From: Clostridium_AD estertheticum_D | Lineage (GTDB): Bacteria > Bacillota > Clostridia > Clostridiales > Clostridiaceae | Assembly (NCBI RefSeq): GCF_018861295.1 | Contig: NZ_JAHLDM010000008.1 | Coordinates: forward strand, 108,668-172,667 | Length of the DNA: 64,000 bases | Reading direction: 5' to 3' | In this document: piece by piece, positions 34,871 through 43,007 of the stretch | How positions within the stretch are numbered: the first letter of the stretch is position 1 | Layout of the letters: the number at the start of each line of letters is the position of its first letter | Program-made: the position numbers and the translations under genes | The notes under the pieces: model-generated | What the model saw: only the letters and a program-made list of their open reading frames with translations | Database searches by the model: none | Told to the model about the DNA's origin: nothing

Positions 34871-36203
34871 AATTTAAACGATATAATTTTCGTTTAGTCA
34901 TTCCATTACTAATTTCAATATTGTTAAGTAAGCCACCAAATTCTATGGATATGTTGTTATTTTCCATTAATAAACCTAAGTACTTATCTTGCCTAATGCA
35001 ATTTTTAATGTTATTAAATTTTATAGGTATTTGCGGGTTTACTGGCTTTACGCTTATACTAAGCACTCTATTTTCTCCATCATTAATGCTAACTGTGTAA
35101 TCAAGCACATTATCAATTCCAAACATAACTTCATCAATCATTCCTATAGAAAGAAGCTTCCCATCTTTTAACTTTAAATATTCGTTAACTCTTCCTTTTA
35201 CATAATCCATTCTTTTAAATATATTACTACAAGAACAATTTTTAGGCAATAACCTAGCAATATCTCCAGTTCTGTACCTTATAAGTGGCATTGCTTCTCT
35301 CCTAAACGTTGTAATTACCACTTCACCATAACTACCCTCTTTAACATTTCGCCCAGTTACTGGATCAATGATTTCAGTGTATAAATCCACATCTCGCATA
35401 TGGTATCCATTTATAGCACTACATTCCACTCCGCCTCCATACCCCATCTCAGTCATTCCATAATGAGTAAATACTTGACAACTAAAGGCACTACTCACAG
35501 CAATACATAATGTTCTTGGCACATAGTCTCCACTTAAAAGGACGCTTTTTAGTTTCAAATTTTTATACCTAACATCAGTGAGTTTAATTTTTGCGAGATA
35601 AAATACTTGAATTGGTAACCCTACAATACAATCAATGTTTTTTGATTTTATTGTTTCTAAAGCATCCCAAACATTAAACACAGGTCCATATATAATTCCC
35701 TCACAGCCTGCTTCATTAAGTCCTTCCTTTAAAAGTTGACCTATACTATGGGAACTTTTTCCTGGCATAAATATAAGTACTCTTTGACCTGGAGTTACAA
35801 TATTAAGCATACCGTATTTAAAAAAATCGGATGTAGCTTTAAGATCATTTTCAGTAAAAAAAATTCTTTTAGGATTTCCCGTAGTTCCCGAAGAAGTCAT
35901 TGTTACAATCCTTGAAATTTGGTCAAGTGTTGTACATAAAAAACTTTTTGGATTTTCCGCTAAATCATCTGAAGTAGTAAAAGGTACTTTTTTAAAATCT
36001 TCAAACGATTTAATCTCATCACTAAATATATTTTTTAATTTTTTCCCATAAAACTTGCTTTCTTTTGAGAGATTAATAACCTTCCTAATTTCCCCTAATT
36101 GATATAATTTTAAGCTTTCCTCAGAAAGTTTTTTATCACCAGTTTCCATAAGGATTCTATCTTCCATCCATTTTTCATATAGTGTTTTAAGCATATTACA
36201 CAC
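34869..36203 (-). CDS. PaaK-like adenylate-forming (AMP-dependent CoA ligase family) protein
   Basis: A 444-residue member of the phenylacetate-CoA ligase fold. The ATP-binding P-loop reads MTSSGTTGNPKRIFF, the later motif is THYGMTEMGYGG, and the hinge region has YRTGDIARLL. It resembles the DVU_1553-type ligases I recall in Desulfovibrio next to a molybdenum aldehyde oxidoreductase. It closes a nine-gene leftward unit. Either it activates a carboxylate linked to the aldehyde oxidation pathway or adenylates part of a cofactor; sequence cannot decide. Spacing to the phosphatase gene is 14 bases. Confidence 0.8.
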   Translation of the reverse strand: MCNMLKTLYEKWMEDRILMETGDKKLSEESLKLYQLGEIRKVINLSKESKFYGKKLKNIFSDEIKSFEDFKKVPFTTSDDLAENPKSFLCTTLDQISRIVTMTSSGTTGNPKRIFFTENDLKATSDFFKYGMLNIVTPGQRVLIFMPGKSSHSIGQLLKEGLNEAGCEGIIYGPVFNVWDALETIKSKNIDCIVGLPIQVFYLAKIKLTDVRYKNLKLKSVLLSGDYVPRTLCIAVSSAFSCQVFTHYGMTEMGYGGGVECSAINGYHMRDVDLYTEIIDPVTGRNVKEGSYGEVVITTFRREAMPLIRYRTGDIARLLPKNCSCSNIFKRMDYVKGRVNEYLKLKDGKLLSIGMIDEVMFGIDNVLDYTVSINDGENRVLSISVKPVNPQIPIKFNNIKNCIRQDKYLGLLMENNNISIEFGGLLNNIEISNGMTKRKLYRLN

Positions 36204-36217
36204 TCCATATTACTTAT

Positions 36218-36844
36218 CTATTCAAGCTTTCCTCTGCCCTCAATAGACAAAGTTTTGAGATTGATCCCTTCTACAAAAAAATTAGATTCATCAAAATTTA
36301 TAATATTAATACATCCATAATCTTGCTTTATATTAAAAAGATCCTTTAAATCTAAGTTTAAAAGGTTACAAAGCAATGCTCTAATAAAACCTGCATGACT
36401 ACAAATAACAACATTCCCTTTTGTAGAATAAATTATATAATTAAGAATCTTTATTGCCCTTTGCTGACAAGATCTAAATGATTCACCATTAAGAGGTGTA
36501 AAGTCCGCTATGTTTTCTCCTCTTTTTTTATAAACTTCTGGATCTTTATTTTTTACTTCATCAAAAGTTAATCCATCTAAATTCCCCATATTTATTTCTC
36601 TAAGTTCTTCTAAAAAAGTCACTTCTCGATCTGGAAAGGCAATATTTACAGTACTCTTGCACCTAATTAGATCACTACTGAAAATATTGTTAATAATTAC
36701 TCCACTCTCCATAAAAATGCAGGCTAATTGCTTTGCATCATTTATCCCCTTAACAGAAAGCCCGCAATCTGTATGTCCCAAATACCTTTTTTCTCTTCCA
36801 TATTCAGTTTCTCCATGTCTTAAGATATAAATATTTCTTTTCAA
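36218..36844 (-). CDS. Histidine phosphatase (CobC/phosphoglycerate mutase-like)
   Basis: A 208-residue enzyme with the catalytic RHGETEYG near residue 9, the GLSVKG segment, a REINMGNLDG acid region and the second His in SHAGFIRALL. The layout is that of CobC alpha-ribazole phosphatases. No other cobalamin gene is nearby. Its start overlaps the NTP transferase-HD gene by four bases, so it most likely dephosphorylates an intermediate made by the cluster. Confidence 0.85.
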   Translation of the reverse strand: MKRNIYILRHGETEYGREKRYLGHTDCGLSVKGINDAKQLACIFMESGVIINNIFSSDLIRCKSTVNIAFPDREVTFLEELREINMGNLDGLTFDEVKNKDPEVYKKRGENIADFTPLNGESFRSCQQRAIKILNYIIYSTKGNVVICSHAGFIRALLCNLLNLDLKDLFNIKQDYGCINIINFDESNFFVEGINLKTLSIEGRGKLE

Positions 36845-37965
36845 AACTTATCACTAATGTTTTCTAGTTTTGCCCCTAATATACTTTCAACTTTTTCCTT
36901 AAGTATTTTTGCATTAATATATTTTTCATTTACTTTTTCAAAAATATCTGGCACATCCTTATATCTACTAAATGAGTCTTCAAATCTTTCCTTTAATGTG
37001 ACTAGTGTTTCCCCATTAAATAGTTTATCGCAAAGATAAACTATTTCTTTTTCACCTATTTCATATTTAGTCTTTAGCGACATATGTTCATTAATAATTT
37101 CCATTGGGCACTTATATCCAAAACCTTCAACAATTTTTGCTCCTCGCAAAGCATGGTTTTTCGATCCCTTAGCTACATCATGAAGTAGTGCACCAGCATA
37201 AATACAATTTATGTTTAACTTATATCCATTAGCATTAAGTAAAAGTGACACTCCCTTTGCAAATTCAGCTACTCTCTTCATATGATTTATTGTTTCTAGT
37301 TTTACATTACATAATCTTAATATCTCCATACATTCTTTATAATCAGGACAGGGATATACCGAAAGATGCTCTAAAAGAACTTTAAAATCTTCTTTAGTAT
37401 CCATATCAAGTAAAACACCCCTATCAGCAACTGTCTCATAATACCACTGTTTTTTATGCTTATTGAATAATTCTCTTAATCCTCCTTTAGGATTACTATT
37501 TATTATTTCTTGCGTTAGTGAGTATGGAACTAATGTGGGATGACCTGTTTCCTTTTCGAATATAGGAAATAATATGCCACCTTTAATTTTATCATAACTT
37601 TCCATCATTTTCTTAACAGTGTGATCTCTCACGGAAGGGATATCTACAGGTAATATAAAAAACGCATCTGTTTCCTTTGTAAGTGATTCTACTCCAGCTA
37701 TTATTGATGAGTACATACCTTCACTATATTTATCATTGATTACAACCTTAATATCGTTTAATCCAATTTTAATATCACACAATTCCTTTTCTATACGATC
37801 ATTCAAATAGCCTGTAACTACAATAATATCATTTATTCCGCAGTTTTTGAAAAGTTCTATACATCTTTGAAGTGGAGTTTTACCAGCCAAATTAATTATT
37901 GGTTTAAAGCTCCCCATCCTTGTCGAATATCCTGCTGCAAGTATTATAGCAGCATAGTTTTTCAT
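36841..37965 (-). CDS. NTP transferase-HD domain fusion (MocA/MobA-like)
   Basis: A 374-residue bifunctional protein. Residues 1-195 are a MobA/MocA-type nucleotidyltransferase: LAAGYSTRMGSFKPI (nucleotide-binding loop), LPVDIPSVRD and the GHPTLVP motif. Residues about 225-370 are an HD phosphohydrolase domain with AGALLHDVAKG. It matches my memory of DVU_1551 family NTP transferases. MocA makes molybdopterin cytosine dinucleotide, the cofactor of D. gigas-type MOP, so this enzyme probably builds the dinucleotide for the 43-kb oxidoreductase. The function of the HD half is open. Confidence 0.85.
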   Translation of the reverse strand: MKNYAAIILAAGYSTRMGSFKPIINLAGKTPLQRCIELFKNCGINDIIVVTGYLNDRIEKELCDIKIGLNDIKVVINDKYSEGMYSSIIAGVESLTKETDAFFILPVDIPSVRDHTVKKMMESYDKIKGGILFPIFEKETGHPTLVPYSLTQEIINSNPKGGLRELFNKHKKQWYYETVADRGVLLDMDTKEDFKVLLEHLSVYPCPDYKECMEILRLCNVKLETINHMKRVAEFAKGVSLLLNANGYKLNINCIYAGALLHDVAKGSKNHALRGAKIVEGFGYKCPMEIINEHMSLKTKYEIGEKEIVYLCDKLFNGETLVTLKERFEDSFSRYKDVPDIFEKVNEKYINAKILKEKVESILGAKLENISDKF

Positions 37966-37981
37966 GTAATCCTCTCTCTTC

Positions 37982-39262
37982 CTATCTATATAATTTTTTT
38001 TGGTCTAAGGTAGTAATATTGTATGCACAAAATGGAATTAAATTGCCCTCTTTACTAACAATATGAATACAACAATCCTTTAACCTCTGCGTATCTACAT
38101 TCCAAGCATCTTGAAATGCCATACCTGATATACTGAAAAAGCCATTTTTTATCTTCTGATTCAATTCTTCAAATGAATTTTTCTTTGGTATGTATTTGTT
38201 TATTTTCACTCCGGACCAATTTCTCTCAACGAATCTTTTTGATTTTTTTGACCCTTCTTTGCCATTTTCTTCACCACAGCATTCACTTTTTTTACTTACG
38301 GTAATCAGTTTTCCATCTACTGATATGTAATTAGCATGAAAAGAACAATATGCATTTTCACAACCAGAAGGAGCAAAATCTAAAAGCTTAATTTTATAAT
38401 CACTCTGCTGGACTATTTTAGATATAACTTCTGGAAGAGTAATTCTATCTTTATCTTCCGGCAACTTAGGTATTCTACCAAAATAGCTTACTGGTTGAAA
38501 ATGCACCCCTCTTACAGTTGGCGAATTTTTTAATCCAAACTCAATAATATCCCAGAGAATATTATCATTTTTATTAGGCACCACTGTGCATACAAGAATT
38601 ACACCAATCCCTAATTTTGCACTATATTCTATAACTTTTAGTTTATCCTGTATTGTATCTTTAGAATTAAACTGTAGAAAAATTGATTTGAGCCCTGCCT
38701 TTTTTAGTTTTTCATAATAACTATAATCTTTGAGGTTAATACCATTTGTGTTTAACTGGATAAATTTAAAACCCATGTTTGTTGCTTTAGATATAATCTC
38801 ATGAAGATCTTCCCGCATCGTAGGTTCTCCTCCAGAAATCTGAAGATTATAAGGGCCACCGGCTTCAATAATTCTCGAGTACCACATTTCTATAGTTCCC
38901 ATATCTGGGTCAGTTCCATTTCCATGTGCATCGGCAAAACAAAATTCGCAGCTCAAATTACACCTTGAGGTTACTTCAATAAGTACCGTGCAAGTATGTT
39001 GACGATGCTCACTACATAGCCCGCAGTCATGGGGACACCCCTTTTCTACCTTAGTATATGGCACCATTGGATAAGCTGGGCTCTTGTTTCTTTTCCAAGA
39101 GTCATAACTTGGCTTACCCCTCCAAATAACAGTCTTAAAAAAGCCATGCTCTTCACAATTTTTAGTTAAATATAAGTCGTCGCATTCTTTAACTACGGTA
39201 GCCTTGACTATTTTTAAACACACCGGACAAATACTTTGTGTTTCTTTTATTATTTCATTCAC
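37982..39262 (-). CDS. Radical SAM protein, tetraether synthase-like (TrsS-type)
   Basis: A 426-residue radical SAM enzyme. The SAM cluster cysteines are 101, 105 and 108 (SRCNLSCEFCFAD). Ahead of it lie two extra Cys groups: CPVC at 12-15 with C27 and C36 before EHG, and CPHDCGLC at 76-83 with C91. That arrangement is shared with the Tes/Mj0619-like radical SAM family, whose members alkylate or methylate unactivated carbons. SGGEPTMREDL binds SAM. The gene lies between an NTP transferase and a C-GCAxxG-C-C gene with a methyltransferase beyond. I recall the NCBI name TrsS for this family, with no known reaction. Confidence 0.82.
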   Translation of the reverse strand: MNEIIKETQSICPVCLKIVKATVVKECDDLYLTKNCEEHGFFKTVIWRGKPSYDSWKRNKSPAYPMVPYTKVEKGCPHDCGLCSEHRQHTCTVLIEVTSRCNLSCEFCFADAHGNGTDPDMGTIEMWYSRIIEAGGPYNLQISGGEPTMREDLHEIISKATNMGFKFIQLNTNGINLKDYSYYEKLKKAGLKSIFLQFNSKDTIQDKLKVIEYSAKLGIGVILVCTVVPNKNDNILWDIIEFGLKNSPTVRGVHFQPVSYFGRIPKLPEDKDRITLPEVISKIVQQSDYKIKLLDFAPSGCENAYCSFHANYISVDGKLITVSKKSECCGEENGKEGSKKSKRFVERNWSGVKINKYIPKKNSFEELNQKIKNGFFSISGMAFQDAWNVDTQRLKDCCIHIVSKEGNLIPFCAYNITTLDQKKLYR

Positions 39263-39275
39263 TTTACATACCCTC

Positions 39276-39716
39276 TCATCCTATATAACTATATTCTTTT
39301 AAGATCTCAGCGATTTTATTGTAAGATTTTTGAATCGCATTACCACATTTTATTGGATAAGCCTCATTATGATTCATATCATTAAGGACGTCTACTGTTA
39401 TCATATCAACACACTGAGTGCTTTCAAACTCCTCTTCAAACCATTCTACATATTTTTGAATCATCCCTTTTAAATTACCATCACGAGTTTGAGTATCTAT
39501 ACCTTTCCCTGCGTAAATTCCAAATAGACATGCTCCTCCAGTAACAATGCCACAAGTCTTTCCAGTATTCCCTACTCCTGCGCAAAGCCCAGACATAGCC
39601 TTTACTAGTGGAACATTTTCAATTCCATTACTCTCAAGATACATAATTATAAGTATTTGACTACAACAATATCCAGAATTCGCTAATTTAAACATTCTAA
39701 ATGCATCTGCCCCCAT
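39276..39716 (-). CDS. C-GCAxxG-C-C family protein
   Basis: A 146-residue redox-type protein with the family cysteines: YCCSQ near 17, GLCAGVGNTGKTCGIVTGG near 50-70, Cys in STQCVD and a late KCGNAI. The family often sits next to oxidoreductases and is thought to bind a metal cluster. The frame is open to 39800, inside the methyltransferase gene, but GGAGGG precedes the ATG at 39716. It resembles the DVU_1555-type members of the aldehyde oxidoreductase cluster. Confidence 0.85.
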   Translation of the reverse strand: MGADAFRMFKLANSGYCCSQILIIMYLESNGIENVPLVKAMSGLCAGVGNTGKTCGIVTGGACLFGIYAGKGIDTQTRDGNLKGMIQKYVEWFEEEFESTQCVDMITVDVLNDMNHNEAYPIKCGNAIQKSYNKIAEILKEYSYIG

Positions 39717-39729
39717 TATAATCCCTCCA

Positions 39730-40443
39730 CTATTTTTTCTTAGCAATAAGCAAAAAATATCCTGGTTTGCATAACGTAAGTTTTTCTTGAAAATCACCAC
39801 AGCTATTACAAGTTGCTACTTCCCAGAATTTTGCCATTGAACCATATTTAAATATTATTTCCACCATAAGTTGCCTAAGCAAATCCGTCCAATCCTCAAA
39901 ACATATTATTTCAAAACCAACACTTACAATAACATCTTTTAATATATCTACATTAAAAAGGCCCCTCATACAACTATTGATATCATGTTTTTGCACTTCT
40001 TCAAGGTATTCTGGTCTTCTTGCATAGACATCTGATACAATAAAATATCCATCATTTTCAAGGACTCTATAGCTTTCCCTTATTGTCTCCTCAAAATCAT
40101 CCATAAGGGACATAGTACACTCAGCCATAACCCCCTTAAAAAATTCATTTTTATGAGGCAATTTTTCTCCTCTCCCAAAATCTATTTGATGATTACCATA
40201 CTTACCTTTGCCAAGCTCCAATAACTTTAATGAAGGATCAACCCCAAAAGCATTTAGCTTGTATAGTCTTTTAAGCCTTTCCACTGTTACTCCCATTCCA
40301 CAACCAACGTCTAAAATTTTATCATTAAATTTAAAGTAACATATTTTAACAGCTCTATCAGTAAGAAAAACTCCACCTGGCCTTAGAGTATCTCCTGTTG
40401 CTCTTATCATATCTTCATTCTCAAAAACTGAGCAGCCTTTCAT
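39730..40443 (-). CDS. SAM-dependent methyltransferase (TrsM-type)
   Basis: A 237-residue class I methyltransferase with motif I ILDVGCGMGVTVERL (about 40), GVDPSLKLLEL and MAECTMSLMDDFEETI. The N-terminus FENEDMIRATGDTLRPGG is unusual and may bind the substrate. A CxxC (ATCNSCGDF) near 215 hints at a metal or disulfide. Start overlaps the redox-protein stop (ATGA). It pairs with the radical SAM gene and probably modifies a cofactor or a protein side chain of the molybdenum enzyme. Confidence 0.82.
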   Translation of the reverse strand: MKGCSVFENEDMIRATGDTLRPGGVFLTDRAVKICYFKFNDKILDVGCGMGVTVERLKRLYKLNAFGVDPSLKLLELGKGKYGNHQIDFGRGEKLPHKNEFFKGVMAECTMSLMDDFEETIRESYRVLENDGYFIVSDVYARRPEYLEEVQKHDINSCMRGLFNVDILKDVIVSVGFEIICFEDWTDLLRQLMVEIIFKYGSMAKFWEVATCNSCGDFQEKLTLCKPGYFLLIAKKK

Positions 40444-40649
40444 TTGTCCTCCAAACTCTTTTCTACTTCAAGCATTTGACCAGCTGCCAGCTCCTGCGTT
40501 ATTAGAACATTTTTACATTTAGGGCACTCAAGTAATTCAATCTCAAAATTTCCTCCAAGGTACTCTGCTTTCACAGGTCCCTCCTCAAGATTGCCCCCAC
40601 ACTTAGAACAAACCCATACACTTTTTTTATTTTTGTTATCTTGTTTCAT
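40440..40649 (-). CDS. Small zinc-ribbon/redox protein (DVU_1557-like)
   Basis: A 69-residue protein with two CxxC pairs (VCSKCGG and ECPKCKN) about 26 residues apart, forming a rubredoxin- or zinc-ribbon-like knuckle. An ATG at 40655 is only one base from GGGGG; the ATG at 40649 is seven bases away and preferred. It lies tightly between the oxidoreductase and the methyltransferase genes, so it is presumably a small carrier or scaffold of the same system. Confidence 0.7.
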   Translation of the reverse strand: MKQDNKNKKSVWVCSKCGGNLEEGPVKAEYLGGNFEIELLECPKCKNVLITQELAAGQMLEVEKSLEDK

Positions 40650-40651
40650 AG

Positions 40652-42925
40652 TCATACCCCCTTTACTTCCATTCTATGGCTGTAAGCATTAATAATATTA
40701 AAGCTATCATTTACCTTTTGGTACTCTACCCAGAAGGTTATATTTACAAACCTTTTCCATGCAAGAATGTGACCATTTTCCGGATTATAGAAACTATCAT
40801 TAGATTTCTCTGCATAACCTATTACTCTCTTAATATCTCCCTCAAGAATAAGCTCATCTTCAATCTTATCTCTTAATTCCTGTCCAATAACTATTTTTAA
40901 GTCGTTGTATTCATCCTTTATTTCCATTTTCTCACCCCATAAATTATCTAGTAATTCTTTCTTAAGCTTAAATCTATTTGCTCTCCTATCAGATAATGTT
41001 GGAACTTTCATGTCTGAAATTTCCTCTTTACCACTTCCATATATAAGATCTAATATATGATAAGTCTTTTTCCCTTTTAATACAAATAGATCTCTACACA
41101 TAGCACAATAAGCAAGAAAATCATTCTCTGAATCCTTTATTCTGTCCTGAGTTACTTCCCTGCTAAACTCCTTATTTGTATAATATACAAGCCCTCCATA
41201 ACCACAACATTTAGTCCTTTCCTTTGTAAACTCTGGCTCTTTAATTTCATAATGGAGCCTTTTAGCAATATTTCTTATACTCTCTTGAATCCCCTTCTCA
41301 TTTCTAGTGGTACATGCATCATGTACAGCTAATGTTTTACCATTTCCCGATTTAGCACCAAGTGGAATACCTTTTTCATCGAATACCTCCCAAAGAGACT
41401 TAATTCTTATATTCTTTAAACTTTCTCCAAAATTACTAAAACATGTAGAACATGCTGTTATGACAATAGGGTTACCTAACTTTTCTAAATTTGATTTAAT
41501 TTTTTCTATACTACTATCATATTGTTCTTGCCTACCTGCCCACTTAGCCGGTGCCCCACAACACCCTAAATATAATCCAACACCACCATCAAGTTTTTCC
41601 ATTAAATAATTATATGATTTAATAACATACTCTGAATAACTGGCACTTAGTTGACACCCAGGGTAAAACACGTACTTACTATTATTCATGCCAGGTTGAT
41701 GTTTTATTAATTCAAAATATTTACTATTAGTAAATTCCATGTCTTTTAAAGCAAAATCATGAGTTGAAAGTGGCATTTTATTTCTAGAAACCATGCTTAT
41801 CCTTGTTTCTTTGATTATATCTGCCATATTTATGGAAGTAGGGCATACAGCTCCACATAGACCACACTCTGTGCAAGAATTTATTGTTTTATTTGCATAA
41901 TGATCTCCAAGAATAATACGTTCATTTTGGTTTATGGTTCTTATATACGCTTTAGGATCCAATTTCACCTTTTGGAGATGAACACAAGCTTTAACACATT
42001 TATGGCATTCACATTGAACACATCTTAGAGCTTCATTAATTGCTTCCTGCTTTGTAAAAGCAACATTTTCAGGCTTTATTCTCGGTGATATTTCCTCGTT
42101 TTCCATATCTACCTTAAGAATACTTTTGTAAGCCCCTTCTTTTGCTCTAAGTGCTGTAAGAGATTTTTTATATACAAATCTATCTATAGACACTGCTGCG
42201 CATCTTCCTGTTTGTACTGACTGTATAACAGATTCACATCCGCTAACTATTCGTCCACCAGCAAAAACTTTTTCTATTTCTGTTTGCATAGTCACTTCAT
42301 TTACGGAGAATTTCTCATTCCATTCTCCGCTGCCAATAAAAACTGCATCATAATCCAGAGTGAGGCCTTTTAATTTTTCAGGAGTAATTTCTTGGTTTAA
42401 TTTTATTTCAATGCCTTGCTTTTCTAATTTAATAACTTCTTCTTTAATTAGTTTTGGATTAAGTATTATTTCAGGCATTTTTAAAAGTGATCCACCTATT
42501 TCATTTTCTTTTTCATATATATCAACACTATACCCTTTTTTATTAAGGTCATAAGCACAAGTAATTCCACTTATACCGCCACCAATAACCGCAATTTTTT
42601 TATCAATCTTAGGTATAGGGAGTGTTTTGATTTTTGCACCACCACCATAAATTATAACTGCCTTTTCAAGCTCATGAATTGAGATAGCATTTCCATTAAT
42701 ATTAGTTACGCAGAGATTTTCGCAAGGATGATCACAAACCAATCCTATTATATTAATAAATGGCATTCTTTTACTCAGTATCCTATATGCCTCTTCAAAA
42801 TTTTCTTTTCTTACCTCGCATATAAATGCTTTCACATCAACGTGAATTGGGCACTCAGTAACACATGTAGCAGGATTATCATTTATGCATAACTTCTGCA
42901 TGGAAAGAAGTTTCTCTAAATCCAT
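40652..42925 (-). CDS. GltD/HdrD-like FAD and iron-sulfur oxidoreductase
   Basis: A 757-residue multidomain electron carrier. Order: a GltD-type N-terminal cluster domain (CVTECPIHVDVKAF... CDHPCENLC); an FAD Rossmann domain (KIAVIGGGISGITCAYDL); a clustered CVQCECHKC segment and a ferredoxin-type CTECGLCGAVCPTS (about 405-420); two CCG domains as in HdrB/GlpC (YPGCQLSAS... LGCCGAP, and HDACTTR... KCCGYGG). It recalls the 'pyridine nucleotide-disulfide oxidoreductase/dicluster-binding' protein of the DVU_1551-1559 region. It is the likely electron acceptor of the aldehyde oxidoreductase just upstream. Confidence 0.82.
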   Translation of the reverse strand: MDLEKLLSMQKLCINDNPATCVTECPIHVDVKAFICEVRKENFEEAYRILSKRMPFINIIGLVCDHPCENLCVTNINGNAISIHELEKAVIIYGGGAKIKTLPIPKIDKKIAVIGGGISGITCAYDLNKKGYSVDIYEKENEIGGSLLKMPEIILNPKLIKEEVIKLEKQGIEIKLNQEITPEKLKGLTLDYDAVFIGSGEWNEKFSVNEVTMQTEIEKVFAGGRIVSGCESVIQSVQTGRCAAVSIDRFVYKKSLTALRAKEGAYKSILKVDMENEEISPRIKPENVAFTKQEAINEALRCVQCECHKCVKACVHLQKVKLDPKAYIRTINQNERIILGDHYANKTINSCTECGLCGAVCPTSINMADIIKETRISMVSRNKMPLSTHDFALKDMEFTNSKYFELIKHQPGMNNSKYVFYPGCQLSASYSEYVIKSYNYLMEKLDGGVGLYLGCCGAPAKWAGRQEQYDSSIEKIKSNLEKLGNPIVITACSTCFSNFGESLKNIRIKSLWEVFDEKGIPLGAKSGNGKTLAVHDACTTRNEKGIQESIRNIAKRLHYEIKEPEFTKERTKCCGYGGLVYYTNKEFSREVTQDRIKDSENDFLAYCAMCRDLFVLKGKKTYHILDLIYGSGKEEISDMKVPTLSDRRANRFKLKKELLDNLWGEKMEIKDEYNDLKIVIGQELRDKIEDELILEGDIKRVIGYAEKSNDSFYNPENGHILAWKRFVNITFWVEYQKVNDSFNIINAYSHRMEVKGV

Positions 42926-42952
42926 ATGTTATTCCTCCAATATTGTTTTAAA

Positions 42953-42993
42953 TGGAACCTAAAATGAATTTTTATATTTCACTTTAGGTTCCA
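42953..42993 (-). promoter_or_regulatory. Intercistronic hairpin in the oxidoreductase operon
   Basis: A 16-bp stem (42953-42968 with 42978-42993, including a G-U pair) without a T-tract lies between the aldehyde oxidoreductase stop and the next gene. It may stabilise the upstream message or partly terminate it. Confidence 0.5.
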
Positions 42994-43007
42994 CTAATAA
43001 ACAATAA

